DNA of 47,129 nt from Agrococcus sp. (GTDB lineage Bacteria > Actinomycetota > Actinomycetes > Actinomycetales > Microbacteriaceae). The DNA is taken from contig JAPSIA010000007.1 of the NCBI GenBank assembly GCA_031179215.1, positions 1-47,129 of the forward strand, read 5' to 3'. A model generated the notes under the pieces. That model did not search any database. It was not told the DNA's origin and saw nothing but the letters and a program-made list of their open reading frames with translations. Below are positions 36,086 through 43,812 of this stretch, in pieces. The stretch's first letter is position 1, and every line of letters begins with the position of its first letter. Position numbers and translations under genes: made by a program.

Positions 36086-37507
36086 TCAGCCGATCTTGAA
36101 GCCGAGCGCCGTCGCGGTCGAGTAGATCGCGACCAAGCCGATCGCGACCACCGAGATCGTCAGCAGCACGTTGAAGAGCTTCCCGCCACGAACGCGCGGG
36201 TCGGTCTCCGTCTTGCGGAGGAAGATGACCGCGGTGACGACGACGAGCAGGAAGATGCCGCTCGCGATGCCGCCGATCTGCACCATCCACACGGGGTTCT
36301 GCATGAACAGGAACTCGAGCCCCCACACGATGGGGTAGATCACCGTCAGCACCTTCAGCCACGTGAGCCGCTGCTTGCGGTTGTTCCAATCGACGAGGCC
36401 GAAGTTCGCCATGTAGTTCGTGAACAGGCGCGCGTACGACGGGATGGTGGCGTAGTAGGTGGATCCGAGCACGAGGATCGCGCCGATGAGGAACACCGTG
36501 CCGGACCACTCGCCCACGGCATCCGTGTACATCGAGCTGAGCGTGACGAGCATCTCGTTGCCTGCAGGCACGAGCCCCTGGGGGTGCAGCACCGCCGCGC
36601 CCATCGTGAAGAAGGCGACCGTCGCGAAGGTGTAGACGACCCACGAGACGGCGGCGTCCTTGTACATGACCTTGATCCAGCCATTGGCGCGGTCGACCCA
36701 CGCCTCGGAGCCGTCGTTCGGCCCCGCGAATCGCGCGTAGCCCTTCTCGAGGCACCAGTAGTTGTAGATGAGGATCTCGTCGGACCCGACGCCGGAGATG
36801 CCGAACATCGCCACGGCGGCGCCGATGGCGCCGGCCGGGATCAGGAACGAGAAGCCGCTCGCGACGTCGGAGACGGTGTAGGCGAACGGCGTCCACAGGA
36901 GGCCGAACGCGACCGCCACGGTGAAGATCGTGAAGCCCGCGACCATGAGGGTCCCGATCGACTCGATGCGGGCGTAGTTGTTCTTGTAGAGCACCGCGAT
37001 CGTGACGGCCGTCAGGACCGCGGTCCAGATGACGAGCGACGGGAAGCCCATCGGGTCACCGACGATCGGCCACAGCATCGACAGCGCGAGCACGACCCCG
37101 CCCACGATGCCGCCGTACTGCATCTGCTTGCCGATGAAGACGACGCCCCAGAGGATGTTGGTCCAGCTCCACCTGCCGCCGATGAGCGGCGGCACCTTGT
37201 TGAGTCCCGTCATGGCGGGCTGGCCGGTGGAGATGGTCCACCGCGCGAACTCCATCTGCACCGCGACCTTCACGAAGGTCGAGATGACGACCATCCAGAG
37301 GATGGCGAAGCCCGCCTCGGCGCCGAGGGCCGTCGTCGCGATGAGCTCGCCGGAGCCGACGATCGCCGCGGAGAGCAGCAGTCCGGGGCCGAAGTAGCGC
37401 ATCGATGCGCGCCACCCCCTCGGAGGCTCGACGACATCGGCCGGATCGAGCGTGTACTCGTCCTTGATCTCCAGCGGTCCCTTGGGAACAGCAGCGGTGG
37501 ACGTCAT
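36086..37507 (-). CDS. Nramp-like transporter lacking canonical metal-binding motifs
   Basis: 'RYFGPGLLLSAAIVGSGELIATTALGAEAGFAILWMVVISTFVKVAVQMEFARWTISTGQPA' aligns with Nramp TM1-2, but DPGN and MPH motifs are absent. Confidence 0.82.
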   Translation of the reverse strand: MTSTAAVPKGPLEIKDEYTLDPADVVEPPRGWRASMRYFGPGLLLSAAIVGSGELIATTALGAEAGFAILWMVVISTFVKVAVQMEFARWTISTGQPAMTGLNKVPPLIGGRWSWTNILWGVVFIGKQMQYGGIVGGVVLALSMLWPIVGDPMGFPSLVIWTAVLTAVTIAVLYKNNYARIESIGTLMVAGFTIFTVAVAFGLLWTPFAYTVSDVASGFSFLIPAGAIGAAVAMFGISGVGSDEILIYNYWCLEKGYARFAGPNDGSEAWVDRANGWIKVMYKDAAVSWVVYTFATVAFFTMGAAVLHPQGLVPAGNEMLVTLSSMYTDAVGEWSGTVFLIGAILVLGSTYYATIPSYARLFTNYMANFGLVDWNNRKQRLTWLKVLTVIYPIVWGLEFLFMQNPVWMVQIGGIASGIFLLVVVTAVIFLRKTETDPRVRGGKLFNVLLTISVVAIGLVAIYSTATALGFKIG

Positions 37508-37546
37508 TGTCTCTCCTTGTGGTGGTGGGATCTGGCGGCGAGTTGC

Positions 37547-38317
37547 TCAGCCGATGCGGAGTCCGCCATTGACGTTGTAGGTGGCGCCGGTGATGTAGCC
37601 GGCGTCGGGACCGCTGAGGAAGACGAGCAGCGCCGCGACCTCGTCGACGGTGCCGACCCGCCCGACGGGCATGCGAGCGAGGAAGGCGGGGAGCCGGTCC
37701 TCCGTCAAGGGGCCGCCCATGATGTCGGTGTCGATCGTGGCCGGCGCGATCGCGTTGGCCGTCACGCCGTGCGGCGCGAGCTCGCGCGCGACCGACCGCG
37801 TCATCCCCTCGATCGCGGCCTTGGAAGCGGCGTAGGAGGCCTTGGAGTAGTTGCCGCCGCCGTCCTGCGCGGCGGTCGACGAGATCGACACGATGCGGCC
37901 GATCCCGCGATCGCGCATGCCGGCCGCCATCCGCTGCGTGACGAGGAAGGTTCCGACCGTGTTGATCTCGAGCACGCGCCGGAAGCGCTCGCCCGAGAGC
38001 TCGAAGAAGGGCGTCGGGTCGGAGATGCCCGCGGCGTTGATCAGGGCGACGACGGGCGGGAGCTCTTGCTCGACGACGCCGATCGCCGCGGCGACGCTCG
38101 ACTCGTCGCTCACGTCGACTCCGACCGCGATCGCGGATGCGCCCGCGTCTCGAACGAGGGCTGCCGTCTCCTCCGCCGCGGCGATATCGAGGTCGAGCAC
38201 GGCGACGGTCCAGCCCTCTGCGGCGAAGCGCAGCGCTGCCGCTCGGCCGATCCCGCGCGCGGATCCAGCACCGGTCACGACCGCCGTGCGGGCCTCGGGG
38301 AACATCGTCGTCGCCAT
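37547..38317 (-). CDS. SDR family NAD(P)-dependent oxidoreductase
   Basis: 'TAVVTGAGSARGIGRAAALRFAAEGW', 'NAAGISDPTPFFEL', 'ASYAASKAAIEGMTRSVARELAPHGVTANAIAPATIDTDI'. Confidence 0.92.
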   Translation of the reverse strand: MATTMFPEARTAVVTGAGSARGIGRAAALRFAAEGWTVAVLDLDIAAAEETAALVRDAGASAIAVGVDVSDESSVAAAIGVVEQELPPVVALINAAGISDPTPFFELSGERFRRVLEINTVGTFLVTQRMAAGMRDRGIGRIVSISSTAAQDGGGNYSKASYAASKAAIEGMTRSVARELAPHGVTANAIAPATIDTDIMGGPLTEDRLPAFLARMPVGRVGTVDEVAALLVFLSGPDAGYITGATYNVNGGLRIG

Positions 38318-38338
38318 CGGCTCTCCTCTTCGTTGAGC

Positions 38339-38366
38339 GGCCGGCCCCACCGCACGGGGGCCGGCC
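38339..38366 (-). repeat. Leader hairpin GGCCGGCCCC..GGGGCCGGCC upstream of SDR start
   Basis: 10-bp perfect arms, 8-nt loop. Confidence 0.6.
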
Positions 38367-38383
38367 TGCAGTGCATGCTAGGC

Positions 38384-38397
38384 TATTTGATCAAATA
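38384..38397. promoter_or_regulatory. Perfect 14-bp palindrome TATTTGATCAAATA in a divergent promoter region; candidate operator
   Basis: AT-rich palindrome in otherwise GC-rich DNA between divergent catabolic operons. Confidence 0.65.
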
Positions 38398-38455
38398 TAT
38401 GCAAGGCGACGACGCACGGATGCTTCGTCGTACCGACGACGGAGATGGTGGGCAT

Positions 38456-39784
38456 ATGAAGCGCCTCGACGGTGCGATCGACTTCGCGAAGCTGCTGCTG
38501 GCGGGCGGCTTGGCCACGAACCCGGTGACCTCGGCACCGACGATCGACGACCTCCGCGCGGTCGCCAAGCGCCGCTTGCCTCGAGTCGCGTTCGACATCG
38601 TCGACGGTGCGGCAGACGCGGAGGCCACCGCGGCCTCGAACCTCGCCGACCTCCGCGAGGTGCTCTTCGAGCCGCGCTCGCTCGTCGACGTCTCCAGGCC
38701 CTCGACGCGCACGGACGCCGTCGGCATCCCCCTCGAGCAGCCATTCGTCCTCGGCCCGTGCGGCCTCATGCGCATGCTCGGGCACGGCGGCGAGAAGGCT
38801 GCTGTGCGAGCGGCCGGCGACGCGGGAGTGCCTTACACGATCAGCTCCGCGGCCAACTGGTCGATGGAGGAGATCGCAGCCGAGGCGACCGGGCCCCTGT
38901 GGTTCCAGCTGTACATGTACAAGGGCGAGGGCATCGTGCGCGACCTCGTGACGCGTGCGAAGCGGATCGGCGCCGAGCTGCTGATGGTCACGGTCGACCT
39001 GCCCGTGAACGGCAAGCGCCCCCGCGACCACCGCAACGGCATGACGATCCCGCCCAAGGTGACGCGCTCGAACTTCCTCTCCGCTGCCCGGCACCCGAGC
39101 TGGCTGCTCTCCCTCGTCAGCGGTCCGCCCATCGGCTTCCGCAACCTCGCCGACATCGACTTGGGCGGCTCGCGGCTCTCGCACCAGGAGTACGTCAACA
39201 CGAAGCTCATCAACCCGAGCCTGACGTGGGACGACCTCGAGCTCGTTCGCCAGCTGTGGGACGGCCCGCTCGTCATCAAGGGCATCACGACGCCCGCCGA
39301 CGCCCGGCTCGCTCGGCGCGCGGGCGCTGACGGCGTCATCGTCTCGAACCACGGCGGCCGCCAGCTCGACTCGACGCCGTCGTCGATCGCGGCGCTGCCG
39401 CGCGTCGTCGACGCGGTCGCTGGCGACATGTCGGTCGGGTTCGACGGCGGCATCCGTGGCGGCGGCGATGTCGTGAAGGCGCTCGCGCTCGGAGCCGACT
39501 ACACGCTCCTCGGTCGCGCGTGGGCGTACGGGCTGGCGGCCGGCGGCGGCGCGGGCGTGCGTCGAGCGATCGACATCGTCGACAGCGAGGTGCGCCAGAC
39601 GCTCAGCCTCCTGGGCTGCCCCGACGTGCGCGACCTCGACCGCTCGTTCGTCACCTATCCCGCGCGCTGGCATGGCCAGGGGCGCGTGGTCACCGAGCCC
39701 AGGGTGTCTGTCGACGCCGTGATCGAGGCGTCGCAGCGCGGCGCCGGCGCCCCGCTCGACGCCGAGGGCCAGGAGTCGCGATGA
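38456..39784 (+). CDS. FMN-dependent alpha-hydroxy-acid oxidizing protein
   Basis: 'LPRVAFDIVDGAADAEATAASNLADLREVLFEPRSLVDVSR', 'GADGVIVSNHGGRQLDSTPSSIAALPRVVDAV', 'SVGFDGGIRGGGDVVKALALGADYTLLGRAWAYGLAAGG'. Confidence 0.95.
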   Translation: MKRLDGAIDFAKLLLAGGLATNPVTSAPTIDDLRAVAKRRLPRVAFDIVDGAADAEATAASNLADLREVLFEPRSLVDVSRPSTRTDAVGIPLEQPFVLGPCGLMRMLGHGGEKAAVRAAGDAGVPYTISSAANWSMEEIAAEATGPLWFQLYMYKGEGIVRDLVTRAKRIGAELLMVTVDLPVNGKRPRDHRNGMTIPPKVTRSNFLSAARHPSWLLSLVSGPPIGFRNLADIDLGGSRLSHQEYVNTKLINPSLTWDDLELVRQLWDGPLVIKGITTPADARLARRAGADGVIVSNHGGRQLDSTPSSIAALPRVVDAVAGDMSVGFDGGIRGGGDVVKALALGADYTLLGRAWAYGLAAGGGAGVRRAIDIVDSEVRQTLSLLGCPDVRDLDRSFVTYPARWHGQGRVVTEPRVSVDAVIEASQRGAGAPLDAEGQESR

Positions 39785-40782
39785 GCTACCGCGTCGCGAT
39801 CACCGCCGACGTCTTTACCGCTGACGGCACCGAGGTCTTCCCCGGCAGCGGCCTCATCGGCGCGGACGCACCGAACACCGAGTTCGTCGTGCTCGACGAG
39901 CTCCTGCCCGAGGTGACCGGTGCGCAGCTCGCGGGCTTCGACGCGCTCGTGCTCGCCGGCAGCGCGGCGGTGACCGAGCGCACGCTCGAGGACGCACCGC
40001 AGCTGCGGCACGTCGCACGATTCGGGTCCGGCTACGACGCGGTCGACGTGGACGCATGCACCCGGCACGGCGTGCAGGTCACGAACACGCCTGAGGCCGT
40101 CCGCGAGCCCATGGCGCTGGCCGGCTTGACGATGCTGCTCGCCGTCTCGCACAACCTCGTGCAGAAGGATGCGATCACTCGCGCAGGGCGATGGGGCGAG
40201 CGGTCGGCGCTGCAGGGGCCCGGCGTCACGGGTTCCACGGTCGGCATCATCGGCTTCGGGGGCATCGGCAAGGCCACTGCGGAGCTCGTCCGCGGCGTGG
40301 GTGCCGAGGTGCTGGTGCAGAACCGCTCTGACCGGAGCGCCGAGGCGATCGCCATCGGCGCCCGGCAGGTCTCGCTCGACGAGCTGCTCGCGGCATCCGA
40401 CTACGTGATGATCACCGTCGCATACACGGCCGACACCCATCACCTCATCGGTGCCGACCAGCTGGCGCGCATGCCGCGGCACGCCCGCCTCATCAACATG
40501 GCTCGAGGCAAGGTCGTCGACGAGGCGGCGCTCATCGAGGCACTGCGCTCGGGCACCATCAGCGGGGCCGGCCTCGACGTCTTCGCGAACGAGCCGGTCG
40601 AGCCGGACAACCCCCTGCTGACCATGCAGAATGTCACCGTGACGCCGCACGCCCTCTGCTGGACCGACAGCTTCGCCCGCCGCGTCGGCCACAGCGTCCT
40701 CACTGCGATCGCCGATGTCGCCGCGGGCAGACGCCCCCAGCACCTCATCAATCCGGCCGCCGTCGGCGCTGGGATCCGATGA
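39781..40782 (+). CDS. D-isomer-specific 2-hydroxyacid dehydrogenase family
   Basis: 'VARFGSGYDAVDVDACTRHGVQVTNTPEAVREPMA', 'TVGIIGFGGIGKATAELVRGVGAEV', 'LINMARGKVVDEAALIEALRSGTISGAGLDVFANEP'. Confidence 0.93.
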   Translation: MSYRVAITADVFTADGTEVFPGSGLIGADAPNTEFVVLDELLPEVTGAQLAGFDALVLAGSAAVTERTLEDAPQLRHVARFGSGYDAVDVDACTRHGVQVTNTPEAVREPMALAGLTMLLAVSHNLVQKDAITRAGRWGERSALQGPGVTGSTVGIIGFGGIGKATAELVRGVGAEVLVQNRSDRSAEAIAIGARQVSLDELLAASDYVMITVAYTADTHHLIGADQLARMPRHARLINMARGKVVDEAALIEALRSGTISGAGLDVFANEPVEPDNPLLTMQNVTVTPHALCWTDSFARRVGHSVLTAIADVAAGRRPQHLINPAAVGAGIR

Positions 40783-41501
40783 CGCTGATCCGGCACGAGT
40801 CGCTCCGCGAGATCGTCGCCGAGCGGCTTCGCGCCGACATCATCGCCGGCAACCTGCCGTCAGGCTCACCGCTCGGGCTCGACGCGCTCGCGGAGCGCTA
40901 CGGCGTGTCGTTCACCCCCGTCCGCGAGGCGCTCTCGAGCCTCGAGCCGACCGGTTTCGTCGTGCGAGAGCCGCGCAAGGGCTATCGAGTAGCGCCTGCC
41001 CTCACGGCGCGTCAGCTGCTCGACGTGCTCGACGCGCGGCAGGCGATCGAGTCGCGCGCGGCGCTGCGGGCGGCGGCGCGCGTCACCGCCAAGCGGCTCG
41101 CCGAGCTGCGAGCGAACGTCCTCGAGCAGGAGGCGCGCCTCGCCGAGCACCGGGCCGCGTCGACCGAGGCTGAGCGCACCGCGGCGCTGCGCGGCTACTT
41201 CGTCGCCGACGCCGCGTTCCACGACCTCGTGATCGACAGCTCGCAGAACCCCGAGCTCGTGCGGCTCGCCGCGACGCTCTCGGGCCACTGGCACCGCGCC
41301 CGCGACACGCAGGAGCACGGCCTCATCGACGGCGAGGACGCGATGCGGGAGCACCGCGAGATCGTCGCCGCACTCTCGGCGCATGATCCGGCTGCTGCCG
41401 AGCACGCCATGTCGCAGCACATCGAGCGCGTCGTCGAGCTCGTGCGGCGGCGCGACGAGGCCACAGGAACGATTCCCCCTTCCAAGAGGAGCAGCTCATG
41501 A
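40779..41501 (+). CDS. GntR family regulator (FadR/FCD subfamily)
   Basis: 'LREIVAERLRADIIAGNLPSGSPLGLDALAERYGVSFTPVREALSSLEPTGFVVREPRKGYRV'. Confidence 0.92.
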   Translation: MTLIRHESLREIVAERLRADIIAGNLPSGSPLGLDALAERYGVSFTPVREALSSLEPTGFVVREPRKGYRVAPALTARQLLDVLDARQAIESRAALRAAARVTAKRLAELRANVLEQEARLAEHRAASTEAERTAALRGYFVADAAFHDLVIDSSQNPELVRLAATLSGHWHRARDTQEHGLIDGEDAMREHREIVAALSAHDPAAAEHAMSQHIERVVELVRRRDEATGTIPPSKRSSS

Positions 41502-41815
41502 CCCAGCCCGTCGTCGTCACGGCGATCTTCTACCCCGCCGAGGGCGCGCGCGAGCGCGTGCTCGAGGCGCTCGCGCGCGCGATCCCGCGCGTGCACGAGG
41601 AGGCGGGTTGCGAGCTGTACTCGATCCAGGAGGCCGGCGACGGCCGCATCGTCATGATCGAGAAGTGGACGACTGCCGCCCTCCTGGACTCCCACGGCGC
41701 GGGCGAGCCGGTGCGCGACCTGAACGCTTCCCTCGAGGGCTTGCTCACGCGTCCGGTCGACGTCGAGCGCCTCGAGCCGATCCCGATGGGCGATCCCGCG
41801 AAGGGCGCGCTGTAG
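41498..41815 (+). CDS. Antibiotic biosynthesis monooxygenase (ABM) family small protein
   Basis: 105 aa; 'AIFYPAEGARERVLEALARAIPRVHEEAGCELYSIQEAGDGRIVMIEKWTTAALLDSHGAGEPVRDLNASLEGLL'. Confidence 0.85.
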   Translation: MTQPVVVTAIFYPAEGARERVLEALARAIPRVHEEAGCELYSIQEAGDGRIVMIEKWTTAALLDSHGAGEPVRDLNASLEGLLTRPVDVERLEPIPMGDPAKGAL

Positions 41816-41818
41816 CCG

Positions 41819-43003
41819 TCAGGCCCCGGGGTCTTGGCTCGCCGCCCAGTCGATGCGCTCGCGGATCGCGCGCAGCGCGAAGACGACGGACGCGAGCCCC
41901 GACTGCGGCTCCGGCACGTCGACCACGCGGTGGTACAGGTCATCGATCGCGACTTGCGACACCTGCGAGGCCGCCGGCACGCCGACGCGGTCGTGCCACG
42001 CGTGCAGGTGCGCCGCGAGCGCCGCGACGGCTTGCGCCGCCAGCTGCCGCTCGTCGCGCTCGATGCGGATGCCGACAGGCCGCTCCCACGCGGTGCTCGC
42101 GATCGCGTCGAGCACGTCCTCCATGCGATGCACGACCGATCGCAGCGCCGCGAGCGCCCGCTCGTCGGCGTCGAGGTCGTGCTTGTGCCACAGCATCCGC
42201 ACGTTGAAGCGGCGCGCCTCGCGCGCGGCCGTCACCTGCTCGTCGAGCTCCGCGACCTGGCGGCGCAGCTCGGGCCCCCAGCTGGCCCAGTCCTCGCGCT
42301 CCGGAGGCCAGTCGCCGCGCATGGTCTCCGCGAGCACGTCGACCCGCTCGGCGAGGTCGTCGACGGCATCGCGGATGCGCTGCCGCGTCTGGCGGTCGTA
42401 GAGCGCGGGCAGCACGAGCGCGTTGACGAGCACGCCGACGCCCATGCCGAGCGTGAACTGGCCGACGTAGCCCACCGCATACTCCTCGGCATGCGTGCCC
42501 CCGAAGAGGATCACGAGCACCGCGACCACGGGCACCATCGCGGCGCCCTGGCTGAAGCGCGGAATGCCCTGCAGCAGCACGGCGACGCCCCCGATCAAGC
42601 CGATCTCGGCCACGCCGTTCCACTCGATGGCGAGCATGAGCATCCCGAGCGCGGCGCCGGCCGCCATGCCGATCGCCTGCTGCAGCGCGGCGCGCGCGAC
42701 GGTGAAGAGCGTCGTACCGATCGCCACGAAGGCGCCGAGGGGTGCCGCGTACGCGTAGTCGACGAGCTCCGGCCCGAGCTGGTTGCCGAGCAGCCACGCG
42801 AGCATCGCGGCGAGCGCCGTGCGCACCGCGATCGCGACGCGGTAGAGCGGCAGCGCCTGCCTGATGCCGCGCTGTGCCGCCCGGGCTCCGCGGGATGCCC
42901 GAGGCTGCAGCGAACGGCGGGCGGCACCGAAGTCGGTGAACGAGCGCGAGTGCTCGGCACCGTCCGGTGCCGACTCCTCGCGTGGTTCCTCGGGTCGAGC
43001 CAC
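41819..43003 (-). CDS. FUSC-like / aromatic acid exporter family membrane protein
   Basis: 'RVAIAVRTALAAMLAWLLGNQLGPELVDYAYAAPLGAFVAIGTTLFTVARAALQQAIGMAAGAALGML' then a helical cytosolic domain. Confidence 0.78.
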   Translation of the reverse strand: MARPEEPREESAPDGAEHSRSFTDFGAARRSLQPRASRGARAAQRGIRQALPLYRVAIAVRTALAAMLAWLLGNQLGPELVDYAYAAPLGAFVAIGTTLFTVARAALQQAIGMAAGAALGMLMLAIEWNGVAEIGLIGGVAVLLQGIPRFSQGAAMVPVVAVLVILFGGTHAEEYAVGYVGQFTLGMGVGVLVNALVLPALYDRQTRQRIRDAVDDLAERVDVLAETMRGDWPPEREDWASWGPELRRQVAELDEQVTAAREARRFNVRMLWHKHDLDADERALAALRSVVHRMEDVLDAIASTAWERPVGIRIERDERQLAAQAVAALAAHLHAWHDRVGVPAASQVSQVAIDDLYHRVVDVPEPQSGLASVVFALRAIRERIDWAASQDPGA

Positions 43004-43057
43004 GGCTCCAACCTAACCGGGCTGCCGCCGAAGCGCGCAGCGCTCCGCGCAACGAGA

Positions 43058-43089
43058 AGCGGGGCCGCCCCTGCTGGGACGGCCCCGCT
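43058..43089 (-). terminator. Terminator-like hairpin AGCGGGGCCG-N12-CGGCCCCGCT
   Basis: 10-bp perfect stem 12 nt after the stop of the minus-strand gene at 43102. Confidence 0.65.
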
Positions 43090-43101
43090 CGTGCTGCACG
43101 A

Positions 43102-43293
43102 TCACGGCAGCAGCTGTCGGGCGACTGCATCGAGATTGCGCTGCTCGCGGGCCTCGACGGCCTGCTCGTAGGCGTGCGCCTCACGGCGCTCCTGCTCGGT
43201 GGCGTAGGGCTGCACGGCCCAGCGCTCGAGCATGCGCGATGCACTCAGTGCGAGCCGGCGCGGAGCCGGCAGCGCGAGCGTCATGTTCGACAT
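43102..43293 (-). CDS. Small hypothetical protein (63 aa)
   Basis: 'MSNMTLALPAPRRLALSASRMLERWAVQPYATEQERREAHAYEQAVEAREQRNLDAVARQLLP'; followed by a terminator hairpin. Confidence 0.6.
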   Translation of the reverse strand: MSNMTLALPAPRRLALSASRMLERWAVQPYATEQERREAHAYEQAVEAREQRNLDAVARQLLP

Positions 43294-43570
43294 GGTTTCT
43301 GCTTTCTGGCATGGCGATATCGCCCCCGGAATGGGCGCGGGATATCGCACGAGGGATTGCGATGGAATGGCGCGCGGAATTGCACCGTGCGATGGTGCGA
43401 TGCGCGAATTGCGAAGCGCTCGTCGGTCGCAACCTAAGGTCAGGCTGCGGGCGACGCGGTTCGCGGCTCAGCGAGTGGTGTTGGGAAGACGCTGGCGGAG
43501 CAGGCCTGCTGTGGCCTGGCAGTGCCGGTGCTCATGCAGCACGGGCGACGTTCAGCCGCTGCGTCTGCCG

Positions 43571-43627
43571 CTAGGAGACCCCGCCCGGAAGAAGGGCTCC
43601 AGCGGTCTTGATGATCGTGTCAAACAT
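43571..43627 (-). CDS. Putative 18-aa peptide MFDTIIKTAGALLPGGVS
   Basis: AAAGGAGG Shine-Dalgarno (GGAGG, 8 nt before ATG); below normal annotation length. Confidence 0.5.
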   Translation of the reverse strand: MFDTIIKTAGALLPGGVS

Positions 43628-43812
43628 CGCGAGCTCCTCCTTTCTCGTGGCGTGGAAGTTCGCGTCATGAAGATATAACGGGCGAGTGCGAGAATGCAAG
43701 CGCATTGACGAGATTTCTCGCGGAACTTCTCCGAATGGCGCATTTGTACCCCGGTGGGCTGTGCTGTGGACAGCTCTGGAGCGGCGGGCGCTCGCTCGCG
43801 TACCCTGCCCGC

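Noticed and set aside
35417-39784. 1455-aa ORF on the plus strand
   Set aside because: Real coding begins at ATG 38456 (FMN oxidase); the upstream part is antisense to SDR, Nramp-like and SDR genes.
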